Below, one piece after another: positions 35,089 to 48,000 of a stretch of DNA of 64,000 nucleotides. The translations under genes and the position numbers were made by a program. Source of the stretch: Trebouxia sp. TZW2008 (Eukaryota; Chlorophyta; Trebouxiophyceae; Trebouxiales; Trebouxiaceae). A model generated the notes under the pieces. The model was not told the origin of the DNA. It did no database searches and saw only the letters and a list, made by a program, of their open reading frames with translations. The stretch spans positions 124,001-188,000 of the forward strand of contig BDIU01000052.1 in the NCBI GenBank assembly GCA_002118135.1. The letters are read 5' to 3'. The stretch's first letter is position 1; each line of letters starts with the position of its first letter.

Positions 35089-36203
35089 GTGTCAGATTGT
35101 ACAATATCATGTAGCGCACATTCTTACAGGGCTGTGAGCTAATGGTCAGGGTGTTTGGCTTTTAAGTCAGCAGCACAGCTACTTTCTGTTACCTGAAAAG
35201 CGTCATGTGGTCGATGCAAAACTCGTGAAGGACAGTTGGTGCCTTTTGGTGCTGCTATTGCTGTGATTCATGCATGCAAATGCATTGAACACTTTCCTAA
35301 GCCACTACAGATGATGAGCTTCTCGTCACTTTTCGCTTTTGAGTTCCGCTGAAATCGAGACTGCACTGCAGCAAAGAGCTGTTTTGACAGTGGTCAATAA
35401 ATTATATGCATGCATGCAACTTTGCATTGTGAGTGTGCTTGCACCTTGTCATGGCAGTAAATTAACAAGTAAGCATGTAAGTTGATTTGCAGGATCCTGA
35501 CGTGCATTGCTGTGGGAAATTGAGCATGCCATTGGTCTGAACGGCAACCCTTGTTGCTTCCCTTGATCAGTCTCAAGCAGAAGAAGCTTGGATCAGATGC
35601 AGGCGGCTTAGAAGCGCTGTCTTCAAGGGCATGACAAGTCAGGCGATGTAACTCAAGGGGCTGCTTTGGCACATGTCGCTTCGCACGTGCAGATTGCCAC
35701 ATAATCACGTACACGGTGACTAAACAGGTAACGTGTAGCGAAATTAGCAGTGGCGCGGCATGAGCTGAGTCAGTGCCACTACCAACTTGCGAATCTCCGT
35801 GTAGCTGCGTCTTGCGACCCGGCATACGGTTCTCTGCGACGCAGCAACAAGCTGTTGTCGAGCGCGCGCAGCCGGGTCGTTAGCGCGAGTTTTCTTCGCT
35901 ATTGTTGAGTTTCGAAACACACTGCACTAGCTGCAGCAGCTGCAGCTGAAGGTCTCTGAACCGTGCTTTCGGGTTCATCAACGCGCATGCGCTCGCTTCA
36001 TTGCAATGCGCTCTGAGGAAGTTGTTAACGCGGACATTGCAACCAACCAAAGCGGAAGCTCGCCAGCCAGCTCAAGCAGCGACACGGTTTCGCAGCTGGT
36101 AGCGCAGCATCGCAGCGATCTTCGCAGAAGTCTCGTGGGAAGCCGCACAGACCAGCTCAGGCGTTGAGCGCTAAGCAGGCGGTCGTGCCGTCTGACGCAC
36201 ACG
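35089..36203. other. Intergenic region with one doubtful reading frame
   Basis: Contains the 3' flank of the unknown gene and the 5' flank of the GT61 gene. Apart from the minus-strand frame at 35394-35825, nothing codes recognisably. Confidence 0.5.
35394..35825 (-). CDS. Doubtful open frame, 143 codons
   Basis: Starts with ATG (MPGRKTQLHGDSQ) and has one hydrophobic stretch, APLLISLHVTCLVTVYVIMW. No family is recognised, and unlike its neighbours it would be intronless. It is divergent from the GT61 gene. It may equally be chance. Confidence 0.2.
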   Translation of the reverse strand: MPGRKTQLHGDSQVGSGTDSAHAAPLLISLHVTCLVTVYVIMWQSARAKRHVPKQPLELHRLTCHALEDSASKPPASDPSFFCLRLIKGSNKGCRSDQWHAQFPTAMHVRILQINLHAYLLIYCHDKVQAHSQCKVACMHIIY

Positions 36204-39200
36204 ATGAAGCACGCGTTGCTCCCGATTGCGGAAAGCAACCTGAACAGCGGCCCTGCGATTCGAGCTTACTCCAACCGGATTGTGAAGCTGGTCGCTCTGC
36301 TGGTGTTGCTCTCGACAGCTGGAGCTTTTGGCTTATACAGCTTTCAGACGTGGCCTTGGTTCAAGCCGGACATTACCAAGCTGATTTCAAGCCATACAGT
36401 AAGTTGCTTTAACCTTACCTGGTGACATCCCAGGACCTCCTTTCAAGCATTTCAGTTGTTGTTTGCAACGCAGAGCCAGGTTCTGTGATGAAGCATCTTG
36501 GCTCATGTTGTATATAGCTTGGGCTCAAGGCTGACATGATGCTTTTACGCAGTGCGTGTATGACGACGGCAAAGATGAGCACAGAGTTTGCAAGTTCCAC
36601 AATCTGCTGGTGTTTGAGTCAACCATACACTACATCTATGACGGTGAGCAGCCGTGCAAATAGCAGCCGTAGTACAGTTGCATAGCCATGAAATGCTAAT
36701 CTGCATCTCCTGCATGTATGACAAGCTGCTGATTGGCATTTTTATTATGCATCGTTGCTGCTTTCAACGCATCTACCAGAATGCTTTGCGGACTGACGCT
36801 CAGACCTGCACCCTGCCCTGCGTTGCATATAGCACAAGCTAGATGCACAAGTTGATATCAAGACTTGCTGCATGCAGCATGCTTGTTGTGACCATTGTTT
36901 ATTACTGGCTGATCACTGTCACCATGACGATGCACGTAGAGGAATCAACAGTCGAGTTTCAAGTCTGCTGATTGCGTCCAGCAAGTGTCAGATATAACCA
37001 CAAACAACCAGTGATAGGGTCGCTCACCATCATTACGTTGCGCTCTTGATGTGTGCAGGCGAGGCGAGACCTGAGCTGCCTGTGGTTTTGGCAAACTGGC
37101 ACCATGACTACTATTGGGAAGCTAATGTGACCCATGTGGATGAGTTGACTACGGCAATGAAGGCTGCTCCTGTGAGTCATCTGCTCATGCAAGGAATTCC
37201 TTTGCTGTGGCCATGCAAATCTTGCTGCACTGTCAGCATTCAGTCTGTGTTTTCATCAGAGTATTGCACACTGGTCGAAGACACATGATCAAGGCTAATC
37301 TGAGGATGGCACAACACGGAACTATAATTTCGAGCATTCGCTGTTCCTTGACTGCATGGGAGCCATATGATTTCTAGTCATACAAACACACAGGAGCTCA
37401 CAGGTCACATGGGCATGCACAACCTGCAAATGCATCCATGTGAGTCTGCATGCCCACTAGGCACATATGCATGAATTTACACATACAGTGACTTCTCTTT
37501 GGAATGACTGCTTTGGTTCCCAGAAAGCTGTCCTTACCTTGAAATGTCCATGGTCAGAGGTGCCACTGTAGTCAGAATGCAGTGATTGGTTACCAGTTGC
37601 ATTGTCCTTACATCGAGAATGTCCTTTCATCCAGTGTCCTTACAAAGAGAAGTGAATGTACACCTGAAGCTGCATCATGCGCAGTCAAACCCAGACAATT
37701 TGCGTACAGACATTACAGCTTGCAAGTCATTCCAACATGTAGGTGATGCACATCAAAGTGGCTACAATGACGTGGCGCCAGTGGCACATGAACTGGTACC
37801 ACGCAATTGGAGAAGCCATATTTGAGATCTACAGCTCAGCCTGCACCTATTTGGATTACTGTGGAGGGCACAAGAATAGCACTGAGCTGACTCCCATTTT
37901 CATTGAGCATCCTGGTGATCCTTGGACTTGGGAAGATTACATTCCGCCTGCAGCGGAGGCTGTGAAGTGTTTGTATCCAACACAAGGCTGGTGGATTAGG
38001 GATAAGCCTATCCAAGATAAGGCAAGTGGAAATTGGCTGCATGCACTGGCAAGTGTTCTCAGCACAATCGCCAACATGCTGTGGTTGTCTCAAGAATGCT
38101 GAGTTGACATGTTTATATTTTCTGCAAGGGTGGTGGATTAGGGATTGGCCCATCCAAGATAGGCCAGCATCAAGTGACATAGTTGTGTTGTGCACATTTC
38201 AGCTATGTCCAAGAGCACTGCATTGAAGCTTGCTTAGCTCAAGAAGAACGACTGATTCCCTGTAAAGTTCTTGAGGATCACTACCTGTGTCCAATTTCCA
38301 ACAGGTTCCTAATTAGGGCTCTTGATCAAAGATCCTTGCAGAGAAGCCTTGAGAGAAGAGCCAGGGTGGCCTTGGCTTGTGACTGCTGCTTTAGTAGGAC
38401 TGTGTAGCCAAAGCGGTTTGTCACTTTCTGTTCAGACAGCTTATCAAATGTTTATAAAGTGGTCTTTGCTCATTTCTGCTGCTTGTGCAGGACATGGTTC
38501 TCATCTGCAGTGCCAGTTTCTCTGCAGACAGCTGATCAGAGACTCATATCATCTGTGATGCAGGTGATGTGGCTAGAGACTGCAGTGGCAGGCATTGGCC
38601 CGTTCAACCGTAAGTGGAAGGGCTTTGATGACAAAGGCGTCCCGTGAGTCATCCATTGTACCTGCTTGTGAATGCCTGGCAGATATCCTCGCCCATCTGG
38701 GACATGCTTACACAATGCTGATTGTCTTCTTGTTCGCTTTCAAGCTGATGTATTTCTAGATCACTGGGTCTGCTGCAAGACCGATGTGCTTGAAAATTGT
38801 TTGATGAGCGCATCTAGCATGTGCACAGGCCTTGCTGTGCAGAGACTTTGGTCAAAGTGATTGTGATCCAACTTGCAATTTTGCAGCGGATTTATGCGTG
38901 ACTGCTTTGCAAATGTCAGTGGCCTGATGTCAGGCTTTTTTATGCAGGTTCTCAGAGGTGTACAAACCAGTGCCTGAGGAGCTGAGCCATAGGTACAGAG
39001 ATCTGCTACTGCAGTGCTACAACGTCAAGTCCCCTGTAATACAGGTAGGTATTCTGTTTGATGATCACTTTGCACACCCTATTGAATACTTGTCCCTTTT
39101 CTTCAGTGCAGCCTGTTGATTGTTGATGCCAAAAGCTGAATTGGATGTGTGTTTTTGATGCAGCCTGAAGGACCCTTTGATGTGACTGTAGTGAATCGGC

Positions 39201-41218
39201 AGTACCACAAAGGCCGCTCAATGGTGAACACTGCCAACATCATCACTAGCATGAAGGCCATGGACCAAGTCTCCAGCGTCAAGTAAGTACTATCCACTTT
39301 GCTTCGCTTGCTTCCCGAGGTGCAGAATGTCAATGGTGCTTGGAAGTCGAAAAGGAGGTTTCAAAATCTCCCTGTGACACCATGCTTTGCCTTTGACTCT
39401 GGTGCAGACCTACAGACACTAAGTCAATAGCGTGCTGAAGTTTACTGAGTAGAGAGCACACTGACATCACCACAGAAAGGCTTTGGGCAGAATTGTTTGC
39501 AGGCAGCTCATTTCTTGCAAGCACTTAGTTGGGTCATACAACTTCACAGGAAGGCGTTTAGATGACGGTGAAGATGCTGATGCAGGCTGGTGTACATGGA
39601 GGAGCTGAGCTTTAAGGGGCAGCTGGAAGCCTTTGCCCAGGCCCAGGTGCTGGTCATGGGGCATGGCGCAGCCTTCACCAACATCCTTTTTATGGCCCCT
39701 GTAAGCCCACTACTTCATGCTCATGTTCAGTCATTGGCGCATACATCAACTGCTGCTGGAAAATTCTGAAGCAACATCCTCTGCAGACGTCAGCAATGCA
39801 AATATCCTGAATGTGCAGGCCTTGCATACATGCAGTCCAGATGCTGACTGCATCAACATCCTGCCATCTGTGAGCACTCTTTCCCATGCTTGCCGCTTTC
39901 CTTCTACGCACCATATTTCAATGATGCATGCCTGCTTGTCGCCTACAGGGCTTATGGATCAGCTCTTTCAGTCTCCTGTCTCAGTATTATGCTTGCAGGG
40001 TATACGTGCCAGCTCCTTCAAGCTCCTGACTTGCCATTGTGGTGATGCAGAACAGCGTAGTGGTTGTGTACAACTGGATTCCTAGGTTTACAGAGAGCCA
40101 GATCTCTCCTCACAGCTGGATCACTGACTACATGAGGGACTTGTCTCTGCCCGTCAACTTTGTGGGCACCAGCACAGACAACCGCCACCTTATTTTGCCA
40201 CAGAAAGAGGTCAGCTTCGCTTACTAATCACTAAGTCATTCTAGCATGAGTGTCCGTGCTGCACATATCTGCTGATGTCAGATCTAGGAGGGTTTCTGTC
40301 TATGAAGTCTCACTGACTGGTTCAAGTGTCTTTGCACATGCTTGGTAGCACGTTTCAAATCTCGTTCATGCTGGTGACTCATGGAGCAATCCACCAAAGT
40401 GCGCAGACAACAGCTTTTTCTCCCAGACAACAGCTTTTTCTGATTTCATTCAGGTCTGAACATCGGTCTGTGGCTCACGAGTCTACTTCACTGAATGCCA
40501 CTCATGATTGTATCACGTGACAATAAATCGCCCTTTGTTGTGCAACTGCTCCATGTGCGCTCAATCTCCCACGATCACTTCAGCACTTTATGCACAGTCT
40601 TGTATATGTTGTGAGCTCACCATCTTCAAGCCTTTCATTGCCTGTGATATGAGTTCTGACATGATCAACAGATCTTGTGAAAATTGCAACAAGAAAGCTG
40701 TAATGCCTGTATCACTGTTACACGTGACAACCAACTTTTCTGGGTGTTGCAGATGCTGATCAGCCAGCCTGAGTACAATTTGCTGAGCATCACTTGTTTG
40801 TCTCATGTTGCAGATGCTCATTAATCAGCCCAAGTGTAAGCTGCTGACCTTCATCTGATTTTGCTGTTGCAGATGCCAATCAATCAACCAGCCCAAATAC
40901 AAGCTACTGATTTTCACTCCTTTCTGTGCTGTTGCAGACGTCAATCAATCAGCCCGACTAAACGCTCTTGACTTAACTTGTTTCTTATTGCCGCAGATGC
41001 TAATCAATCAGCCAGAGTACAAGATGCTGACCTTCACAGAGAAGCTGAATCTGCTAGAAGGAGGCATCTGCCCCAACAGAACAGTCAAACTGGCGGGGTG
41101 CAATGAAATGATGCTCAACTTTGCTGTGGATTGGCGCCTCCTCGAGGATGCAATGAAAGTGGCTTTTGAGAACTTGCACCACAGACACAGCGTCGTGTTA
41201 GATGGCACAGACCCTTGA
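36204..41218 (+). CDS. GT61 (DUF563) family glycosyltransferase
   Basis: Type II Golgi or ER membrane glycosyltransferase; the plant family includes xylosyl- and arabinosyltransferases, and EOGT is the animal relative. The sugar cannot be told here. Ten exons: 36204-36398, 36553-36643, 37059-37171, 37743-38021, 38564-38643, 38948-39044, 39164-39282, 39586-39700, 40051-40209 and 40997-41218, adding up to 490 codons in phase (489 aa). A short cytosolic tail and a signal anchor (VKLVALLVLLSTAGAFGLY) occupy residues 27-45. The DUF563 core is recognisable in VVVLANWHHDYY-like and WYHAIGEAIFE segments, TVVNRQYHKGRS, the highly conserved VLVMGHGAAFTNILFM, and VVVVYNWIPRF. Intron 4 has a GC donor (GATAAG|GCAAGT). 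The last intron contains four upstream copies of the exon 10 acceptor. Confidence 0.88.
38125..38170 (+). repeat. Copy of GT61 exon 4 end
   Basis: ggtggtggattagggattgg, then cccatccaagataggcc, repeats the exon 4 end at 37987-38021 (ggctggtggattagggataa gcctatccaagataaggc) 140 bases downstream in the intron. Confidence 0.85.
40745..40996 (+). repeat. Four copies of the exon 10 acceptor in GT61 gene
   Basis: The true exon start is 40997 (gcag|atgctaatcaatcagcc). Copies begin at 40753, 40814, 40873 and 40938, spaced 59-65 bases, each with ttgcag followed by atgctgatcagcc, atgctcattaatc, atgccaatcaatc or acgtcaatcaatc. Confidence 0.95.
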
Positions 41219-42495
41219 TGCAAGCTAAATTATATTTTGGCTGTAGCATGGCATTTGCAGCAAATGCTGTGGGTGCAATATGGCATCGGCAGCATATGCT
41301 TTGGCCATACGCAGGCTACAAAACGCCACTGATAGCTTTGTGCTGCATTCTGATTGTCTCAGCTGATCTTTGAGGCAATTGGCCTCAGAATCTGACACAG
41401 AGAGCAAGAGCATTCCTGCTTGTCAACACTCCTTTGGAACTGTTGGTCGGCGCAGCAGCAAGGCCAGCTTAGAAAGCAATGGACCGCCACACAACTATAG
41501 GTAGTTGTATTCTGCGTACGTGTGTGCACCCAATTCTGCACACGTACTTTATTCCCAGCAGCAGTTTAATTTCTATTTCCCGCTTGTATGTCCATTCTGC
41601 ATATCAGCAGCTTGCAGATTGTGTTGCTCAATAAGATTTGCTCAAGGGGTTAACATCCTACAAACCCCATTCCAAACATGCAAATTTCTCATGGTTCTTG
41701 TCAAAGCCAAGACATCACCATGGGGAAGTTGCTTAAACGCTAGACTGCTTGCTTTTCTTCCTGTTTGGTGTTCCTTTGATGTGTGAACTCAGCGTGCGCC
41801 CATTGCACCTTAGTCTAGTCTGTGGACCTAGCCTATTTCGAGGGCTCAATATTGAAAGCAGATACAGCATTGCTGCACTGTGAACTGCTGATCTTTGTTT
41901 GTCTGTTTGCAAGATATATTCCACGTATGACACCAGCGTGGCGCAGCTTATAGTGTGTGTTGTGAGTCGGTGGCACAGCAGACCTGTTGACAAACGTTTC
42001 TGTGACAAGGCTTTGCCATGGCAATGTGTCAATGCTGCAATGCATGCATAGCTCCTGCTTATCTGCACCTACACATGGCATTGTGTCAATGCCGCAATGC
42101 GTGCATTACGACAGCTCCTGCTTTGCATTTGCATCTACACACTTCTTGCACATGTGAGCTCATACTGAGACTTTGGTATCAGGCAGTACAACCCAAGGTT
42201 GCTTTCTTAGCAAAGACATCAAAGTGTCTAGACCTTGCATGACATCATACAAGCAGCTTGCAGGTCAAAGAAGGCCTCATGCATTACGGGATTGAGGATG
42301 GTGTTGCTGACATCAAATGCTGCAGCCGTTTTCATTGAGCAACAGAACCTCATCAAGCAATGTGTTCTGCAATTCCATAGTGCCTTCTTGACTTGGTCAA
42401 ATCTGACTTTTGCATCTGCATATGCATTCTAACTTTTGCATTTGCATGGTGCATTGGCGACATGCTCGAACAGCGCGTGTAGTGCGAGGCTCACC
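41219..42495. other. Intergenic between GT61 and FAX-type genes
   Basis: No coding segment is supported. It contains a tandem duplication of about 57-65 bases at 42017-42140 (atggcaatgtgtcaatgctg, then the same with changes at 42075). Confidence 0.5.
42017..42140 (+). repeat. Tandem duplication of about 60 bp
   Basis: Atggcaatgtgtcaatgctg...ctgcacctacac is repeated as atggcattgtgtcaatgccg...tgcatctacac, with a short insertion in the second copy. It is upstream of the FAX-type gene. Confidence 0.8.
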
Positions 42496-44329
42496 ATGCT
42501 GTCCCCGCTTGCGACAGGCAACACTGAGATCTGTCACAAGCATTGTCAACTGCTGGGAGCGGTCCGTGCAGACAGACGCAGGTCTCGTGGCTGCGCACCC
42601 ATCCAGTGTCGCATCGAGCCAAGAACGCCAAAGCGCACGAAGGTGCATCCCAGCGTGAACGCTCCGCCATCGACCGATCGGCCACACCCACTTCGAACGC
42701 CGTCGTTCTGGCAAGTAATGCATACAGCAACTGGAGCTGGCAGCGTTGCAGGCGCAGGGACTCTTGCTTAAGCTGGTTTTGGTCCTGTCAGGTCGTACGA
42801 GGCGCCAGCTAACTATCACTCCCCACGCAACTACCACTCGCCACGCAGATACCACGCACCTATCCAGTATGGCCCAGCTATAGGTCTGCCTGTTTGCGTG
42901 TACTCTCAACTTGACAGTACTACTTCTGTATACCTGGATCAAACATGCAGAGCAGTAGTTGTTTGCAGGCAGGCCAACAGGTCCAAAAGTGCCTAGCATC
43001 AATGCTGAGGCCGGCGGTCCAGGCAACAAAGGTGGATCTGGATTTGGGGGTCCAGGGGGCCGGGGTGGGGGTTCAGGGGGGTCTGGACCTGGTGGCAATG
43101 ATGACTCATCAGATGGTGGTAGTCGAGGGCGGATGCAGCCTCTGACTATAGCCTTTGGTCTATTTGTTCTAGGTAATGCTTCATGAACCGTGTAGAAAAA
43201 AGGCAGCTTGCAGTGCGTACAAAACAGCAAGCTAGCTAGCAGCATTTCACAGATGACCATTTGAGTGGCGGTAACCACAACATCTCAGCTGATGCACCTT
43301 TGAGAGCCCTTCTTTGGCTGCATGTGCTGGTCATGACATATGTTGCAGTCAGTTGCTGTCCTTCTTTGCACTACAAGAACAGCAGCTCCCCCAACTCCGA
43401 GTCATGCTAGCAAATCCCTTGCATGAGTCAAACAGCTTGTGCTGGTTGCTGTTTGAGAATTGGCCTTCTTGGGCTGCTTTCAACCACACAAGTTCCCAAT
43501 ATCATGCTCAATGGCTTGCATATCCCTTTCTCTTCTTCTTACACAGCTTGTGTTGTAGTTGGCGGCATCATGGGGTACAAAAAGAAGCGCAGCAAAGACT
43601 CATTGATAGCCAGCAGCATCATTGCTGGCTTGATGCTGGTGTCCGCATTCCTTATGGGCAGGCCTGATACCACTTATGGGGTGCGCCTTGCTCTAGGTAA
43701 GCTTGCTGTAGCTTTGGAGTGCATGTTGCAGGTGCTTTGACACTGGAAGTTGGTTTGCAGAAACTTGCAGTGAGATGAGCTTGGTCTTGGTGAAGTTAGT
43801 GATCGTGACAGACAAGTGATGTTGTGCAATTTGTCTTGAGGCATTCTCAAAGCTTGCACATGAAGGAGCTTGACCTCAGTGATGCTAGTGACTGCCGCAT
43901 ATATCTTCTTTCAGGGCAGGTCTGGCAGCAGCATGAGCTTGCTGTTCATCATGCTTGCTGCACCTTATCATGTTGATTGAAGGTGCTGTTGGGACACTAA
44001 CTTTTGCTGTGCCGGAGATGCAAAGCAATTGCTGCTTTTTGTCATGTTGTTCCTCCATCTGCAGCCTGAATCTTATGTACATTTCCACAGTAGGCATACA
44101 TTCTGCATGGATCATGAGGGTCTAGCAGGCTTTCGCCTGCTATTGAAGTCATTTTGCTTCCAAAGTGACCTCAGCTGGCTGAGGCTGATTTTGTGCTGTT
44201 GCAGTGACAACAGGAGTTCTAGCAGCGTATATGGGCAAGGGTTACTGGGACAAACGAAAGGTCTTTCCGCAAGGAGTCTTGGCTGTCTTGTCAACAGTGA
44301 TGACACTTGCGTATATTGGGTCTTTGTAG
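42496..44329 (+). CDS. FAX-type (TMEM14 family) plastid fatty-acid export protein
   Basis: Exports free fatty acids across the plastid inner envelope in plants. Robust exons are 42969-43172, 43547-43696 and 44205-44329 (TAG). The protein has a Gly-rich linker (GGPGNKGGSGFGGPGGRGGG) and then the TMEM14 core: MQPLTIAFGLFVLG, ACVVVGGIMGYKKKRSKDSL, IIAGLMLVSAFLMGR, TTGVLAAYMGKGYW and VLAVLSTVMTLAYIGSL. These give about four membrane spans and the GYKK and MG-x-RF-type positions typical of the family. Exon 1 is uncertain. An ATG at 42496 followed by a donor after 42578 fits an exon 2 start at 42972 in phase, giving a Ser/Arg-rich plastid-type leader, but another solution is possible. Confidence 0.75.
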
Positions 44330-45011
44330 GCCCAAATCACAATGTGCAAACCACAGTATGGCAGGCTTTGCCTTGGCTGCATTACGCTGCAATTACTTCT
44401 AGGCCATAAAGATTTGGTGCTGCTAGCCACATGCTGTGCACACCATGGCCCATACAGCACCTAAGTGAAATGTGCCCGCACCAGTGCTAGTTGGCTTGCT
44501 GTGTACCTACAGACGGAGACCTTTTAAGTTATCTGCACACCTTATAGAATCCCTCAGTGCGCATTGACATCTCTACAAGGCGCACTTGGAAAGTGACAAC
44601 GCTCATTCACAGCTAGTTGCCCTGACTGCAGTTCAGACTGATCGTTTCATTGCAACTACACGAATCTGGTTCAGCTTTCAATGTCAGCATTATTCTGCAT
44701 TGTCCCCGCTGACATTCAGGCACTCGCCCAGACCAGCTTTGCTGAGAAGAACAATGGCAATATGTAGTGTATTAGTGTGATTTCAAGATTCAGAACACAG
44801 TGACAGTCTCTGCTGAAAAATGGGGGAAGCTCTCATGAAGGCAGATTGTATGGAGAGGAGCTGGCTGTGACAGCATGTTGCAGTGCCTTGTACATGTAGC
44901 ACACGTTTCAAGCATGATCAGTCCTCTCATACACTTGAGGACTCCCCATACGCCGCACGACAACATTATAATAGCCATCTCTTTGTTGCTCAATTCGCTT
45001 CCTTCCCGGAG
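44330..45011. other. Intergenic between convergent genes
   Basis: Convergent 3' flanks of the FAX-type gene and L-galactose dehydrogenase. Nothing coding or structured is evident. Confidence 0.5.
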
Positions 45012-48000
45012 TCATTCCTTATTATTCTCTGGTCGGCCAGATGGCCAGGTCAAATTCTTGATGGGTTGCAGCATCTTCTCAACCTCTTGAAGGACTCTGT
45101 CCTCCTCTTGCTGCTTTTCAGATCGCACAAGGCCAAGCGCCTCTTTTGCTGCTTGGACATTACTTTGCACCTGCACACCAAGTAACAATCCGCCATAGTT
45201 GGAGAAAGCAATACTAAATCCAGGCGCGACTTTCAGTCTGAACACAATTGTGCACCTGCAAACTGTTCTTTTGCCACATGCAAGCAAGCCCGATAAACCA
45301 TACCCTACCAAAAGGTTCAATGCAGCTGTTAACTTTGGCATCAATCAGACTTTGAGCAGCAGCAAGTTGTACAATTGCTTAACAAGCGCTTAGGTGTGCG
45401 TGCCTCAAATACATCTGCAGTGCCATGCTCAAGCTGTTGCATCGGATGTAATGTGCACAACACATACAACTAGCTTTGCTTCCTGGACTTCCTTGACTTC
45501 CAACAATGTTTATCAAAAAGCTATTGCTTCTGGGCTGTCACCTCTTCAGGGCTAGACATGCCCACAAGGGTGACAGCAATGTCAGCGTCCACAGCGCTCT
45601 TGATGCTGTGCTTCAAAGCCAGCTTGGGCAGAGGCACTCCTTGCTGCTCAGCATGCTTTGCTGCCTCCATGCATGTGGCTTTCAAATGGTCAGGCGCAGG
45701 ATTCCATTCTGCTGTACCCTACAATCACAGCCAGTGAAAAGCATGTTTGGCTGCTTTGATACAAATGAGTGTCAAACGGTCAGGCAAACGGTTCCCTGCA
45801 TTCACAGCTGCCAAAAACCCCAGGAGATAGAATAGATTGTGACAGCAAGCTTGGGCAGAGGCACGCCCTGCTGCTCTGCATGCTTTGCTGCCTCCATGCA
45901 TGTGGCTTTCAAATGGTCAGGTGCAGGGTTCCGTTCTGCTGTGCCTTGCAACCATAGCTGTCAAGATACAGGGGATATGCAATGAAACAAGTTCTTCGCC
46001 AATGGGCATCATAACGGGAGCCTCTGCAAGAATAGTGAGGGATTGACAGGGCATGGAACAGCTTATCCCACAAAGCATTGGTGCATTACTTCCCTGTGGC
46101 ATGTGTTGCATGGGCTCCGCTTCTCATGCAGTACCTGATGTCATACACTCATTTTTAGTGTCTTTTCAGCTTCAATTTTGTGCCTGTGCTAGCATGTGTC
46201 AGTGGTCCCTGCTGTTGTTGCAATCTGTGTCATTACAAATTAATGACTCATCCTCCCGTTTTGTCCTCAACATGTGTAGTATCGTTGCTTGGAGGCAATA
46301 TTGTCGCTATCAGCATTGTCGTCACTGACTACTGATAGCTGTTAGGGTCATGAAAAGATACCTTTGTGGTCATGAGCCCCATAGACATGGGTGACGCTGA
46401 GATGATGTCAACATCCTGCTCTTCAAGACATGCAATCAGTATCACTGCTGGCATCATCACCATGACGCAACATGTACCTTGGTGGTCATGAGACCCATGG
46501 ACATGGGTGACGCTGAGATGATGCCCACACCCTGCTCCTTGAGGTAGGGCACCAGGCCTTGCAGAGAGTCATCATTCAGGCTATTGTGACAATAAGCCAA
46601 AATCACATCCACAGTGCCCTTTGGCAGCCTGCAACAACACCAACATGGTTCTGGACAAGATTGTCTGAAAGCAGATCGCTACTTCTGCGGGGCAGCATTG
46701 CTCTTTGGGTACAGCACCAGACTTTGCAATGAGTCGTCATTTAGGCTATTGTGATAGTAGGCTAAAATCATTCACAGTCCCCTTGGGCAGCCTGAATCAG
46801 CAACAGAAAGGCTCTGAACAAACTTGTTTGGACACAGTGCTCTTCTTCTGGGTGCACACCCTTTTGTATTAGGTAGGACACCAGGCCTTGCAGGGAAATA
46901 TCAAGCTATATCAGGCTGTTATGGCATTGAGCCAAAATTGCATCCACAGTGGCAGCCTGCACACCAGCAGTGAACCAATGTGGGTTGCCACAGAGGAGGG
47001 ATTTGGAAAACAACAAGTGTGCAAGGAGCCACTATTCAGGCTGTTGTGGCAAACGGCCAATGCCACATCCAAAGTCCCTTGTAGCAGCCTGCACAGCACT
47101 AGGTCACTTCAGTTGACCAGGTGCCGTGGGTTGCCACAGAGCAACTTCAAAACAACAGAAGGGAGGCATCAGCCAATTTTGCTGTAGCAGTCGGCCAAAT
47201 TTATACCCACTACCCGTTTTGGCAGCCTGCACATTGGCAGTTGATCAGTTGCACACACGGTGACATTATTTCTGGACATGCGTAGAGGCGAATGTTTGAC
47301 AAAGAATGCAGCAACAAAAAGCAGCATGAGCATTTAGCAAAAGCCTTTTTGTAGGTGGGTAGGGGCAGAAAATTGACAAGCAATGCAGCGACAGACAGCA
47401 AATGAACACCTGCCAAGCATTTTGCTGCATATGTGTAGATTCAGGCCTTTGAAAAGCAATGCAACAACAAAATCCAAGGTGCCAGCCAAGCAATGAGTTG
47501 TCTGTAGATGGCTAGGGGTAGCATCTTGGTATGGTGGTAGCAGACAGCAAAACGAGCATCCGTCAAGACTGTCACCGTTAACAAGCATTAACAAACAGAA
47601 AGCAAGCTGTGCACCTGTCAAGGACTTTTTTGTATATGGGCAGAGGTAGGCCTGTGATGCCAATGTGGCGGATGAGCCCTTCCTCCTTCAGTTTCACTAA
47701 CTCTGGAATAGTCTCCTCCACAATCTGCAGCAGCGGAGGGGAATCAAGGAGATTCACTTTGCCAACAGGCAGGACTCCATGCGAGATGTTCAACTACGTA
47801 CAAAAACTTTGCATAAGTCATCTGTTGTCTGCAGCTATGGATTGCAAACGCAATTTGTGAGTGAGCACAAATTGTTCTGCAAAATCTGCTGCAATAGAAT
47901 GTAAAATCAATGTGCCAATGATATGAACATTGTTTCTCCTCTGCAATCTGCAGCAGTGGTGGAGCAGTGGTTGGGTAGGACACATATGGACATAGGCACC

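Noticed and set aside
45843..45955. Alternative L-galactose dehydrogenase exon 7
   Set aside because: It lacks the following LKHSIKSAVDADIAVTLVGM segment needed by the family and would break the frame, so it is treated as a decayed copy.
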